A stretch of 58,320 nucleotides of DNA from a virus. Of this stretch, positions 8,939 through 15,978 are shown piece by piece. The notes under the pieces were generated by a model. It worked only from the letters and a program-made list of their open reading frames with translations. It was not told where the DNA came from and made no database searches. The position numbers were made by a program, and so were the translations under genes. The stretch lies in IMG/VR virus record IMGVR_UViG_3300033149_003373, positions 1 through 58,320 of that record; one strand, written 5' to 3'. Each line of letters opens with the position of its first letter. Position 1 is the first letter of the stretch.

Positions 8939-8940
8939 TT

Positions 8941-9198
8941 ATGTATTCAATTCTAAATTGTTATGGTTATTATCATATAGAAAAACACGATATTGGTATT
9001 TGTGGTTTTTGCTTTAAGAAAAAGAAAGTATGGAAAAGTATGTATTATACAACAGATGGAAAGAAATATTTTAAAAATGGAACTTATGCATGTAAAAAAT
9101 GTATAGATGCTAGAGAATGGGAAAGATTAGGAAAAGTTAAAACAATAAAAGAAGCAAAAGAAGTTATAAAAAGAGCATTATTTGTTGATTCATTATGA
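8941..9198 (+). CDS. Cys-rich zinc-binding protein, 85 aa (paralogue of 8693)
   Basis: CGFC and CKKC pairs with a beta hairpin between and a charged KTIKEAKEVI helix near the end, as in the upstream gene. The stop overlaps the next ATG. Part of the MoxR/VWA island by position; function unknown. Confidence 0.65.
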   Translation: MYSILNCYGYYHIEKHDIGICGFCFKKKKVWKSMYYTTDGKKYFKNGTYACKKCIDAREWERLGKVKTIKEAKEVIKRALFVDSL

Positions 9199-9578
9199 AA
9201 CCTATATTTGAGAAAACATTTGATAAATTAGCAGTAACGAAAGAAGATAAAACAGAAGAAAGAAAGGAAATAGAGTTTGGGTTGGGGTTAGTAGATAAAT
9301 TTAAAGATTCAAATTTTCCTACAAAAGCACATCTTAAACCATCTATGATATACTCTAAAAAATGGATATTTAAAAACGATTTTGGGATATCAGTTGTAAG
9401 AGGATTCGGCACTTATGGTTCTGAAAAGAAACTATTTGAAATAGCAGTATTATATAAAGGAGAGTTACATTTTAACAATCCAATAGCTAATGGAGATGTA
9501 AAAGGATATTTAACAGAAAAAGATGTGTTGAAAATAGGAAAAAAGATAGCAAACTTATCAATATTAGATTTTTTATGA
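9195..9578 (+). CDS. Conserved phage-type hypothetical protein, 127 aa
   Basis: Reads as a beta-rich domain: a [11 protein letters not shown] block, a strand [10 protein letters not shown] and the closing [18 protein letters not shown] helix. A similar G-YLTE-DV---I-KI ending occurs, from memory, in many phage hypotheticals of this size. Overlaps the preceding stop by ATGA. Function unknown. Confidence 0.6.
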   Translation: MKPIFEKTFDKLAVTKEDKTEERKEIEFGLGLVDKFKDSNFPTKAHLKPSMIYSKKWIFKNDFGISVVRGFGTYGSEKKLFEIAVLYKGELHFNNPIANGDVKGYLTEKDVLKIGKKIANLSILDFL

Positions 9579-9588
9579 GTTGATATAT

Positions 9589-9804
9589 ATGAAACAAGTA
9601 AATTCTCAAGTCAGTTCTCAAGTCGGGTCTCAAGTCTGGTCTCAAGTCAGGTCTCAAGTCAGGTCTCAAGTCAGGTCTCAAGTAGATTCTAAAATCGTGA
9701 ATAGTATAGATTATAAAGTCTATAATAATATCTGGGTTAATCTATTGCATCAAGTCAAGCATCAAATATTAAGACAATTAAAAATAATACTTGAGATGAA
9801 ATAA
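9589..9804 (+). CDS. Tetrad-repeat array protein, second copy, 71 aa
   Basis: MKQV plus seven clean x-S-Q-V units, then DSKI and eight diverged units ([24 protein letters not shown]). The first half is a 12-bp DNA array like that at 7132, the second half is AT-rich and drifted, so the gene is a junction of new and old repeats. ATG 9589 has GTTGATATAT upstream. Five such genes flank the MoxR and VWA genes. Confidence 0.75.
   Translation: MKQVNSQVSSQVGSQVWSQVRSQVRSQVRSQVDSKIVNSIDYKVYNNIWVNLLHQVKHQILRQLKIILEMK
9628..9693 (+). repeat. 66-bp exact copy of 7399-7464
   Basis: Five and a half 12-bp units, including a shared Val codon change (GTA before GATTCTAAA), are identical in the two array genes; flanking bases differ. 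Shared idiosyncratic variants mean this is copying by recombination or gene conversion rather than independent slippage. Confidence 0.9.
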
Positions 9805-9828
9805 AAGAAGTTAAAGATGTGTGAATAA

Positions 9829-10107
9829 ATGGATATTCCAGACAGATTTAAAATAACTAAAGATGATATAATTATAGTGAGTATAGGAGATGAAAATCAC
9901 CCTCCAACAGATGACCAATTAAAACGAGCAATTAGAGATTTTTCAAAGGAATTTAAGAAATCAGGTATAAGATTCAAAGAATTATTCATTCTTCCGTATT
10001 ATATAAAAATATCAGCCATATTTGAAAAGAAGAAATGTAAATGTGGTCAAGAATTTATAGTTCTATCAGAAGATTTCATAAACAAAAATATTGTAGATAA
10101 TTTATAA
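9829..10107 (+). CDS. Small protein resembling a portal-protein segment, 92 aa
   Basis: Residues 16-34 read IVSIGDENHPPTDDQLKRA, close to IVSMGDE-H-PT--QLK of this virus's own portal (VVSMGDETHQPTEEQLKKG, about residues 246-264); the similarity continues into a helix and a following I-IS strand. The rest has a CKCG zinc-type motif and ends VDNL like the DUF6745-like gene. It may be a portal fragment reused as a decoy, assembly factor or adaptor. It follows the second repeat array. Confidence 0.55.
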   Translation: MDIPDRFKITKDDIIIVSIGDENHPPTDDQLKRAIRDFSKEFKKSGIRFKELFILPYYIKISAIFEKKKCKCGQEFIVLSEDFINKNIVDNL

Positions 10108-10117
10108 GCTGATTCTA

Positions 10118-11032
10118 ATGGAATATAAAGAAACAAGTGATATAAATAGCATTAAGGGTAGAGAATCGGCTTGTGATAGTGAACACTCTAAATCTTTATA
10201 TAAAATAAAGAAAATGGTTAATGAAAATATAGAAAAGAAATTTACAAAATTAGAAGATTATTTGAAAGTATTAAGAACATCTAAAAAGATTAACTCCTTA
10301 TTTATTGTAAGTAAAGCAGGATATGGCAAAACGACCTATGTTATATATTTTCTAATGAAAGCAGGTCTAAAACCAAATAAAGATTTTGTATTAATAAATA
10401 CTCACACATCTCCTTTATCATTATATTCAACACTAATGAATAATTCTGAAAAAGTTCTTATTTTTGACGATATGCCTAAACTATTCAGAGATGAAATGTC
10501 TAAAAATCTATTCTTATCAGCTTTATGGTCTCCAACAGATAAAAGAATAGTTAATTGGAATTCTATAATAACTATGAAAAATATGGATTTACCTAAGAAA
10601 TTTATATTTAATGGAAAAGTAATAGCTTTGCTTAATAAGATACCAAAAGATATGGAAGCAATAATGTCAAGATGTATGACTTATGAAATGAATATACCAA
10701 GAAAACAAATAATAGAATTAATACAGGAGATAAGTAAAGTATCAAATATACCAGAAGAAGTAGTTAAATTTATAAAAAATAATACAGACTTATCACATGA
10801 ATTAAGCATAAGAACTTTAATTAAAACATTTGAAATATATAAAACATCAGATAATTGGAAAGAAATAGCATTAGAACAATTAGAATCATCTAATGAAATA
10901 AGAGTAATAATGAAATATATAAATCTGTCTGTAAAAGAACAGATACAAAAGTTTGCAGAAGAAACAGGATTAAAACGTGCTTCTTATTACCTTTACCGAG
11001 CAGAATTAAGAAAACGAGAAAAAGGATTATGA
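10118..11032 (+). CDS. AAA-type ATPase, possible initiator or helicase-loader-like
   Basis: Walker A SKAGYGKT (residues 65-72), Walker B VLIFDDM (113-119), a sensor-like Asn after a hydrophobic strand (VIALLNK) and a nearby Arg in AIMSRC that could be the finger. The C-terminal 100 residues are helical, ending in a basic HTH-like segment. Phages use similar small ATPases for replication initiation, helicase loading or transposition-like roles; with no other replication enzyme here, initiation is the best guess. Last gene before a convergent terminator. Confidence 0.7.
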   Translation: MEYKETSDINSIKGRESACDSEHSKSLYKIKKMVNENIEKKFTKLEDYLKVLRTSKKINSLFIVSKAGYGKTTYVIYFLMKAGLKPNKDFVLINTHTSPLSLYSTLMNNSEKVLIFDDMPKLFRDEMSKNLFLSALWSPTDKRIVNWNSIITMKNMDLPKKFIFNGKVIALLNKIPKDMEAIMSRCMTYEMNIPRKQIIELIQEISKVSNIPEEVVKFIKNNTDLSHELSIRTLIKTFEIYKTSDNWKEIALEQLESSNEIRVIMKYINLSVKEQIQKFAEETGLKRASYYLYRAELRKREKGL

Positions 11033-11085
11033 ATGTAAATATTAACTTAACATTTAAATTTATCATTTTCTATAGTAAAACCTCT

Positions 11086-11116
11086 CTTTTATTTAAACTT
11101 TACATTTAAATAAAAG
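11086..11116. terminator. Bidirectional hairpin terminator between convergent genes
   Basis: Perfect 12-bp stem, CTTTTATTTAAA (11086-11097) and its complement (11105-11116), with a 7-base loop. It lies between the plus gene ending at 11032 and the minus gene ending at 11162 and has T- or A-rich flanks on both strands. Confidence 0.65.
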
Positions 11117-11161
11117 AAGAAAAGACCTAATAAATATATAATTTAAACTTAAACTTAAGAT

Positions 11162-11437
11162 TTATGTTTTGAAAATACGAGAACCATTCATTCCTCTTTG
11201 ATTTTTAAATTTTATATTATCTACCTCTTTAGACACCTTTCCCATCCATTTTAAGGCAGTTACTCTTGAAATATCATATCTCATTTCTACTTCTCTTGTA
11301 GTAATAATTGTTTTTTTATCATTTATAAAATCATTTTTAAATTGCTCATATTTTTCAGAGAACTTAAACCCCCTATTTAAATTCTTTAATTCTTTTAAAA
11401 TATCTTCAAGAAGGTGTATTATCTTTTCATCACTCAT
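11162..11437 (-). CDS. Helix-turn-helix DNA-binding protein with coiled coil, 91 aa
   Basis: Residues about 1-25 form a coiled coil and about 46-80 an HTH-like segment (TTREVEMRYDISRVTALKWM). A short basic end follows. It is the second gene of a two-gene minus unit that faces the plus operon starting at 11769, the place expected for a switch repressor. Overlaps the upstream gene by eight bases. Confidence 0.65.
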   Translation of the reverse strand: MSDEKIIHLLEDILKELKNLNRGFKFSEKYEQFKNDFINDKKTIITTREVEMRYDISRVTALKWMGKVSKEVDNIKFKNQRGMNGSRIFKT

Positions 11438-11627
11438 CTTTCATCTCCCTCACTAGCTTAATAACATCTATATCCACAAGCAATAATCCATGTTGTTTGC
11501 TGTTTATAACTGCTGTATTGTCTTTTAATTCTTCTAAAATTCCAACACTAAATAAATCTTTTCCATTTTCAATTCTAGAGAAACCAATTTTCTTATTAAC
11601 TAATCTTTCTAATAATTCTTTATTCAT
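11430..11627 (-). CDS. Small beta-barrel-like protein, 65 aa
   Basis: After an N-terminal helix, a series of short strands with Gly and Asn turns (NKKIGFSRIENG, SVGILEELKDN, AVINS, LLLVDID) suggests an SH3- or Sm-like barrel. Co-transcribed with the HTH protein. A partner or nucleic-acid-binding role is inference. Confidence 0.55.
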   Translation of the reverse strand: MNKELLERLVNKKIGFSRIENGKDLFSVGILEELKDNTAVINSKQHGLLLVDIDVIKLVREMKDE

Positions 11628-11639
11628 TATATCTACCTA

Positions 11640-11768
11640 AATAATGATATATCTTTTGATGTGATAATATTTAAACTTAATTTAAAGGCAAATTTAAGGC
11701 AATTATATTTTGTATAATACATAACTTTATATATAGTTAAGTATAATAAATATATATAAGGCGAATAT
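11640..11768. promoter_or_regulatory. Divergent promoter/operator region
   Basis: Between the minus regulator pair (start 11627) and the plus gene (start 11769). It holds TTTAAACTTAA, then a near-tandem repeat TTTAAAGGCAAATTTAAGGC at about 11679-11701, and for the plus side a TATA box at 11726-11735 and AGGCGA at 11759-11764. TTTAAACTTAA also occurs near 11143, by the convergent terminator. These repeats are natural operator candidates for the 11162 HTH protein. Confidence 0.5.
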
Positions 11769-12161
11769 ATGAATTATCAACAAGCTGTAAAGATGTTAAG
11801 AGATGCAGGATTAATAAACATAAACAAACCAGCATATTCTTTAAGGAATTTTAATAAAGTAGCTTTTCATGGAAGATTTAACGAAACACCAAGAACATTT
11901 CTTATAAAAGCTATGGTATGTAAGGAAATACATGACAGAGGAGACCATTTTATTTCTGAATTTGAATTAAGAAACAGAAAAATAGATGTGTTTCGTATTA
12001 TGAATGGAGATTTTGCAAAATATGAAGTAGCTACAAATCCTATTAAAGAACTGTCTAAAAAAGAAGCATTAATTCCTGGAATGGAATTTACAATAGATTT
12101 GAATAAACTACCTTCAACAAAGAAATTAGAAAAAGCAGTTAAGAAGATGATATTATGTTAA
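11769..12161 (+). CDS. Hypothetical protein, 130 aa, weakly nuclease-like
   Basis: First gene of the plus operon after the divergent promoter. The centre reads HFISEFELRNRKIDVFRIMN, then YEVATN, resembling the E-x-D...E pattern of PD-(D/E)XK folds (CoiA-like), but the expected Lys is missing. An HTH-like N-terminus (QQAVKMLRDAGL) is possible. Treat as unknown. Confidence 0.5.
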   Translation: MNYQQAVKMLRDAGLININKPAYSLRNFNKVAFHGRFNETPRTFLIKAMVCKEIHDRGDHFISEFELRNRKIDVFRIMNGDFAKYEVATNPIKELSKKEALIPGMEFTIDLNKLPSTKKLEKAVKKMILC

Positions 12162-12307
12162 AATGTAAAGAATGTGATAAAAAAGCAGAGTATATATTTG
12201 ATGGATATTCTTACTGCAAAAAATGTCATGATAAATTGAAAAAGGGTTGGAATAGAATAGCAGATGAAAATATAAAAGAATTAATTAAAGAAAAAAATAA
12301 GAGATGA
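12155..12307 (+). CDS. Zinc-ribbon protein, 50 aa
   Basis: CKEC (residues 4-7) and CKKC (about 22-25) with a beta hairpin between, then a charged helix. Starts inside the preceding gene's end. A ten-codon open frame (12312-12344) follows before the next gene and may just be a leader. Confidence 0.65.
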   Translation: MLKCKECDKKAEYIFDGYSYCKKCHDKLKKGWNRIADENIKELIKEKNKR

Positions 12308-12348
12308 TATTATGAGAAAAAGAATAGAAATAGAGGTGTGGTGATTAA

Positions 12349-12609
12349 ATGACTGAATTAAAAACAATGAAGGATTTTAAAGAAGGATTTGACGAATTAG
12401 ACAGATTACAAACAACAAACAAGGCACATGCTGATTATTTGTTCAGAGAAATCAGACAAGAAGCTATCAAACAAATAAAAGATTTATTTGAAAAAAATAA
12501 AACAGCAAAAACAATGCAAGATAGACAAGAAGCAATATGGAATGAAGCAGTAATAAGATGGATTAAACACTTTTTTAACATAAAAGATGAAGAGGTTTCT
12601 AATGACTGA
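12349..12609 (+). CDS. Helical protein, 86 aa (paralogue of 12602)
   Basis: Begins MTELKTMKDFKEG and ends with a WIKHFFNIKDEEV helix; the next gene begins MTEELKTLKDIE and ends LKWFFNITEEEL. Shared ends with different middles mark a tandem duplication. TGGTGATTAA precedes the ATG. Function unknown. Confidence 0.65.
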   Translation: MTELKTMKDFKEGFDELDRLQTTNKAHADYLFREIRQEAIKQIKDLFEKNKTAKTMQDRQEAIWNEAVIRWIKHFFNIKDEEVSND

Positions 12610-12898
12610 AGAATTGAAAACTTTGAAGGATATTGAAATAGAATTAAAATTTACAGGTAAAGAAGTTAAAGAATTAGGAATTACGTTTTCAGATATGAAA
12701 AAAATGGATTATATAATGGGACAAAGAGATAATCAAATTAAAGAAGAAGTTATTAAATTAATTAAAAATGAAGTATTTTGGGATGAAGAACAAATGCCAA
12801 GAGAAATAAAAAATACAATGGAAGATTGTTCACCATGTCAAGTTGCAGAAGACGTATTAAAGTGGTTTTTCAACATTACAGAAGAGGAATTGAAATGA
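12602..12898 (+). CDS. Helical protein, 98 aa (paralogue of 12349)
   Basis: The start at 12602 gives the MTEELKTLKD N-terminus shared with its neighbour and is preferred over an upstream ATG at 12587. Contains CSPC near the C-terminal helix. Overlaps the upstream gene by eight bases and the next by four. Confidence 0.65.
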   Translation: MTEELKTLKDIEIELKFTGKEVKELGITFSDMKKMDYIMGQRDNQIKEEVIKLIKNEVFWDEEQMPREIKNTMEDCSPCQVAEDVLKWFFNITEEELK

Positions 12899-13020
12899 AA
12901 AAGAAAGAAGCAAAAACATTACTAGATTATATAAAGAGTTGTGAAACTGAAACAACAGCATGGCTATGTTACAATGAAACACGACATCTAAAACAAATGA
13001 TTAAAGATATGGTGAATTAA
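12895..13020 (+). CDS. Helical small protein, 41 aa
   Basis: Unrecognised; two Cys and a basic helical build. Start chosen at 12895, overlapping the preceding stop as ATGA. The MVN end is followed one base later by the next gene. Confidence 0.5.
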   Translation: MKKKEAKTLLDYIKSCETETTAWLCYNETRHLKQMIKDMVN

Positions 13021-13021
13021 A

Positions 13022-13267
13022 ATGACTAAATTGATAAATACCATGATTGTTGAGAAAGCAGATGGAAACCTATGGATGAAGCAGGTGTATTGCTCAACTT
13101 GTGGCACTTATAGAGACAGAAAACCTATACCAATTAAGGATAAACCACCAAGATGCAGGTATTGTAAAAGAATAATGGAAATTAAATGGGAAAATATAGG
13201 AGATAAATTAGACCATAGTGAATATTTTAGTGATAGTAATGCAAGAAGAATGAGGAGAAAACGATGA
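13022..13267 (+). CDS. Zinc-ribbon protein, 81 aa
   Basis: CSTC (about residues 24-27) and CRYC (about 42-45) define a zinc ribbon; the C-terminus is very basic (RRMRRKR), favouring nucleic-acid binding. The stop overlaps the next start. Confidence 0.65.
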   Translation: MTKLINTMIVEKADGNLWMKQVYCSTCGTYRDRKPIPIKDKPPRCRYCKRIMEIKWENIGDKLDHSEYFSDSNARRMRRKR

Positions 13268-13533
13268 TAGTAATTTCAATTAAAAACCATCTTAATTTAA
13301 TAAGAAATAATACGGATTTACTTACAATACCAGTTATATGTAATAACTGTAAATTTAAAACTCTATTAGATTCTGTTTTGAAGATACATGAAAGTATTAC
13401 ATATACAGGTGATAGAAGTAGTGGACCAGAAATAAAATGTCCAAAATGTCAAAGTTCATTTATAGCAGTTCATAAAGGATTTGAAAAAGAATGGAATTCA
13501 ATTATAACAGTTAATGAATTATCAAAAGAGTAA
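13264..13533 (+). CDS. Zinc-ribbon protein, 89 aa
   Basis: CNNC (about residues 26-29) and CPKC (about 59-62) enclose a GDRSSGPEI loop, a rubredoxin/ribbon-like arrangement. Second of two adjacent zinc proteins. Unknown function. Confidence 0.65.
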   Translation: MIVISIKNHLNLIRNNTDLLTIPVICNNCKFKTLLDSVLKIHESITYTGDRSSGPEIKCPKCQSSFIAVHKGFEKEWNSIITVNELSKE

Positions 13534-13548
13534 TTTATAGGTGAAATA

Positions 13549-13608
13549 ATGTCTAAAAATAAGAGAAGAAAAAAGAGAGGTGAGAGAAATGGTAAAAGGA
13601 GTTCCTAA
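13549..13608 (+). CDS. Very basic 19-aa peptide
   Basis: AGGTGAAATA precedes the ATG at optimal distance. The product is mostly Lys, Arg, Ser and Asn; its codons include the GAGGTGAG ribosome site of the next gene. It may be a real basic peptide or a leader for coupled translation. Confidence 0.4.
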   Translation: MSKNKRRKKRGERNGKRSS

Positions 13609-13690
13609 GAGAGATTCAAGTGGCAAAGGAGTTGGAGCTAACAGAGGAAGAGGAGGATGTAATCCTATAAGAAGAAAAGGAAAAAGGTGA
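13589..13690 (+). CDS. Basic Gly-rich 33-aa protein, DUF5320-like motif
   Basis: VPKRDSSGKGVGANRGRGGC resembles the PRGDGTGP-G-G--TGRG-G-C motif of DUF5320 and similar tiny phage proteins. GAGGTGAG lies upstream. Overlaps the preceding basic peptide. Role unknown; a nucleic-acid or Fe/S-linked function has not been shown for such proteins. Confidence 0.55.
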   Translation: MVKGVPKRDSSGKGVGANRGRGGCNPIRRKGKR

Positions 13691-13695
13691 GATAA

Positions 13696-13833
13696 CTGAA
13701 ATTTAAGTTAGGAAAGGATGAAATATATAGATGTGAAAAGTGTAATTGTTGGATAACAACTAAGAAAGTGTTTGAAAAGCATGGAAAACATAAAATTAAA
13801 AAATACAATTTAAAAGATATAAATAAAAGGTGA
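13696..13833 (+). CDS. C2H2 zinc-finger protein, 45 aa, apparent CTG start
   Basis: YRCEKC, 12 residues, then HGKH gives the classical C-x2-C-x12-H-x2-H finger, followed by a basic tail. The frame has TAA just before codon CTG at 13696 and no ATG, GTG or TTG until after the Cys pair. CTG sits exactly where ATG should be behind GGTGAGATAA, so initiation at CTG is the simplest reading. The Gly/Arg end leads into GGTGATTAG of the next gene. Confidence 0.55.
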   Translation: MKFKLGKDEIYRCEKCNCWITTKKVFEKHGKHKIKKYNLKDINKR

Positions 13834-13837
13834 TTAG

Positions 13838-14176
13838 ATGGAAGATAAAAAAATAAATGAATTTGAGGAAGCTAAAGCAGAAGAAGGCGATTGGAAAGAA
13901 GCAACAGGAGACGGAGGAGGATTCTGGTTTCCTGAAAAAGATGGAGAAACTCTGGTAGGAGAACTGAAGGCAATAAAAGAAGGAAAGTATGGAGATATAT
14001 ATGATGTATATATTTCAGAAACTAAGAAAATAATGACAGTTCCTACTTCAAAATACCTTCAAATGAGAATACATAAGGACAATATTGGAATGGAAATAAA
14101 GATATTGTTTGAAGGATGGGGAGAAGCAGAAGGAGGTAAAAACGCTCCTAGAAAGTTTAAAGTTTGGTTCAAGTAA
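13838..14176 (+). CDS. OB-fold-like, possible ssDNA-binding protein, 112 aa
   Basis: Acidic N-terminus, then five predicted strands with G turns: FWFPEKDGETLVGELKAIKE, YGDIYDVYI, IMTVPTS, GMEIKILFEGWGEA and RKFKVWF. The order W-P--GE-V-G-L--I--GKYG, ---P-S--L, G--V-I-Y-G, KFKV is typical of small phage OB-fold single-strand-binding proteins. GGTGATTAG precedes it and a T-tract terminator follows, so it probably ends a transcript. Confidence 0.55.
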   Translation: MEDKKINEFEEAKAEEGDWKEATGDGGGFWFPEKDGETLVGELKAIKEGKYGDIYDVYISETKKIMTVPTSKYLQMRIHKDNIGMEIKILFEGWGEAEGGKNAPRKFKVWFK

Positions 14177-14200
14177 TTTTATTTTTATTTTTTTTCATAT
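14174..14200 (+). terminator. T-tract terminator
   Basis: TAATTTTATTTTTATTTT followed by more T residues directly after the stop of the OB-like gene. Near-identical tracts follow the stops at 56780 and 58280. Confidence 0.5.
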
Positions 14201-14214
14201 TTATAGGTGAGTAA

Positions 14215-14460
14215 ATGAAACAAACAGTTAATTGGCAGATAGATATTGGAAAAATATTAGCAGTTGTTTTAGCTGGATTATTAGCATGGAATGGATTAGC
14301 TTATATGGATGTTCAAGAAACACAAGCAAGAATAGAAGATAAGCTAGATAAAATACCAATAGAAAAAGAATGTATTTGTGACGAATCTGGAAAAATGTAT
14401 GAGATTAATTGGTCAGAATGGGAAATTATAACAATACCATTAGTTATTGGTGGGAAATAA
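14215..14460 (+). CDS. Single-span membrane protein, 81 aa
   Basis: One membrane helix (about residues 12-30), then a coiled segment (QARIEDKLDKI) and CIC. GGTGAGTAA precedes ATG. Its stop overlaps the next start (TAATG). Could be a small spanin- or holin-like factor; no firm family. Confidence 0.6.
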   Translation: MKQTVNWQIDIGKILAVVLAGLLAWNGLAYMDVQETQARIEDKLDKIPIEKECICDESGKMYEINWSEWEIITIPLVIGGK

Positions 14461-14762
14461 TGTACCCAAAAAGTATGTATAAGAAAATAATAGATGCAGG
14501 AGAATTTAAACAAGGATATACACAAGATATTGAAATGTATATTTTAGAAGCTGCTGAAGGATATCCAATAAAGTTTTGCATATCTATGAGGTCAGATACA
14601 AATAAAGTATCTTTCAGGCAAAATGATTTAAGCAAATTAAGAGAAATTATATTTCATTTATCTAAAATGTATTATAACATAGTATCAAGAAAAGGAAGTA
14701 AAGAATCAATGGTAGATTTTACTGATATGTTTATAGAAGACTTAAAGAAGAAAATGAGTTGA
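14460..14762 (+). CDS. Hypothetical protein, 100 aa
   Basis: Unrecognised soluble alpha/beta protein. The ATG at 14460 overlaps the upstream stop. Sits between two membrane-protein genes, so a role at the envelope is possible. Confidence 0.55.
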   Translation: MYPKSMYKKIIDAGEFKQGYTQDIEMYILEAAEGYPIKFCISMRSDTNKVSFRQNDLSKLREIIFHLSKMYYNIVSRKGSKESMVDFTDMFIEDLKKKMS

Positions 14763-14766
14763 ATAA

Positions 14767-15270
14767 ATGATAAAAGATTATTTAATAATTCTATTTTTTA
14801 TTTTAACTATAGTGTTATCACTACAATACTACACAGACAATTATAATAAAATTATACTGATAAACGATACATTTGAGAACATGACAGGAGAAATATATAG
14901 ATATGAATCTTGGGAAGTTTCTGGTTTTGTTATTAATATAACCGATAACATAACACTTTTAAGGAAGAGATGTAATTGTGGAAATGAAACAATAGGATGT
15001 CATAAATGGTGGAATAACAACCCAATAGGAGAGATGTGGTTATATGCTCAGAATGATTCAAGATATGCACCTCAGTTATACAGCACATGCAACCACGAAT
15101 CATATCATGTAATTCTGGATTATCCTACAGAAGAAGAAGTATGGGGAACAAGTGTAGAACATCAATATATCCTCAACCTTACTCCAAACACACATTTTCC
15201 TCATTGCAGATGGATTGTTGAAACCAGATACAACATAACCTTCGAGCCTCATTATACATATCAAGGGTGA
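14767..15270 (+). CDS. Membrane-anchored HExxH protein, 167 aa
   Basis: An N-terminal signal anchor (about residues 5-21) precedes a Cys- and Asn-glycosylation-rich outside domain. HESYH at residues 110-114, flanked by a Cys and followed by EEE at about 122-124, is a zinc-metalloprotease signature; small phage proteins with a C-x-HE--H---D--EEE arrangement exist, from memory. A surface protease for entry, exit or superinfection exclusion is plausible. Overlaps the following zinc ribbon's ribosome site. Confidence 0.6.
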   Translation: MIKDYLIILFFILTIVLSLQYYTDNYNKIILINDTFENMTGEIYRYESWEVSGFVINITDNITLLRKRCNCGNETIGCHKWWNNNPIGEMWLYAQNDSRYAPQLYSTCNHESYHVILDYPTEEEVWGTSVEHQYILNLTPNTHFPHCRWIVETRYNITFEPHYTYQG

Positions 15271-15274
15271 TTAG

Positions 15275-15370
15275 ATTAGAAAATGCCCAGCATGTAATTC
15301 AACTCGCCTTAAGAAAAATGGAAACATTACTTGTTGTTCTAGATGTGGATATACTCATAAGAAATATTGA
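15275..15370 (+). CDS. Zinc-ribbon microprotein, 31 aa, apparent ATT start
   Basis: RKCPACNSTRLKKNG then CCSRCGYTHKKY is a textbook zinc ribbon. The frame opens right after an in-frame TAG (15272-15274) and contains no ATG, GTG or TTG; codon ATT at 15275 stands where ATG is expected behind GGTGATTAG. The frame with a normal start here (from 15267) gives a sequence with no recognisable features. Either ATT initiates or an earlier base change broke the start. Confidence 0.5.
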   Translation: MRKCPACNSTRLKKNGNITCCSRCGYTHKKY

Positions 15371-15384
15371 ATTGAAGTATCGAA

Positions 15385-15402
15385 ATCTATATATACTAAT
15401 GA
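15385..15402 (+). promoter_or_regulatory. Leaderless promoter (TATA box)
   Basis: CGAAA then TCTATATATAC at about 15380-15397 lies roughly 25 bases ahead of the ATG at 15418, which has no ribosome site. This is the layout of an archaeal leaderless promoter. Confidence 0.5.
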
Positions 15403-15417
15403 AAACGATATATAAGT

Positions 15418-15732
15418 ATGAAAAGAAAAGTAAAATCAAAGAAGAAAAATACAAAAAGAAAAATAACTAAACCAACAACCAGTAATATTAAATTAGATTT
15501 TTCAAAAAAGAAAAAAGTTGATTATTCAGATAAAAGAGATGAAACATTTAATACAAATCCAGATTTTCAAATAGTATGCTGGATGAGAAAGACTGCTTCT
15601 GGAAATATAATTCTTTCAGAGCCAGAATCGTATGAAGTATTAGGACATACATCATTTAATATGTTTAGAAGATTTGCAGGAGGACAGATAAAAGCATGTC
15701 CTTTTAGTTTAAGAGTAAATAAAGAGGGTTAA
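15418..15732 (+). CDS. Basic hypothetical protein, 104 aa
   Basis: The first 35 residues are very Lys-rich, followed by a compact alpha/beta part with a RFAGGQIKACPF segment. No ribosome site but a TATA box at leaderless distance. Strong positive charge suggests nucleic-acid binding. Unrecognised. Confidence 0.6.
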   Translation: MKRKVKSKKKNTKRKITKPTTSNIKLDFSKKKKVDYSDKRDETFNTNPDFQIVCWMRKTASGNIILSEPESYEVLGHTSFNMFRRFAGGQIKACPFSLRVNKEG

Positions 15733-15733
15733 T

Positions 15734-15967
15734 ATGATAAAGACAAATGCAAGAAAAGTTCTTAATATAATAAATAAATCAGAAGGAATTAACGTATATG
15801 CTTTAGCTAAAGAATTAGACCTTAGTTATGTTACAACAAGAAAATGGGTAGGTTATTTAGTAGAAAATAAATATATAGAAACAATATCAAAAAAGGTTAA
15901 AAATAGAAAAACATGGGCATTAGAAATAACTGATAAAGGTAAGAAATTACTTGAGGTTACAGAATAA
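15734..15967 (+). CDS. Winged-helix transcription regulator, 77 aa
   Basis: Classic winged-helix plan: ARKVLNIINKSEG, the HTH VYALAKELDLSYVTTRKWVG, wing strands KYIETISKKVKNRKTWALEI and a closing DKGKKLLEV helix. MarR/ArsR-like archaeal regulator; targets unknown. It follows the leaderless promoter gene and precedes an MTEQKEC-family gene. Confidence 0.8.
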   Translation: MIKTNARKVLNIINKSEGINVYALAKELDLSYVTTRKWVGYLVENKYIETISKKVKNRKTWALEITDKGKKLLEVTE

Positions 15968-15978
15968 AGGTGAGCTAG

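Noticed and set aside
11769-12161. PD-(D/E)XK nuclease call
   Set aside because: The catalytic Lys is missing from the E-x-K position; kept only as a weak remark.
12312-12344. Ten-codon open frame before 12349
   Set aside because: Too short to support; may be a leader, but no sign beyond a weak start context.
15267-15470. 67-codon frame over the zinc ribbon at 15275 and the start of 15418
   Set aside because: Overlaps two better supported genes and the promoter; its translation has no recognisable features.
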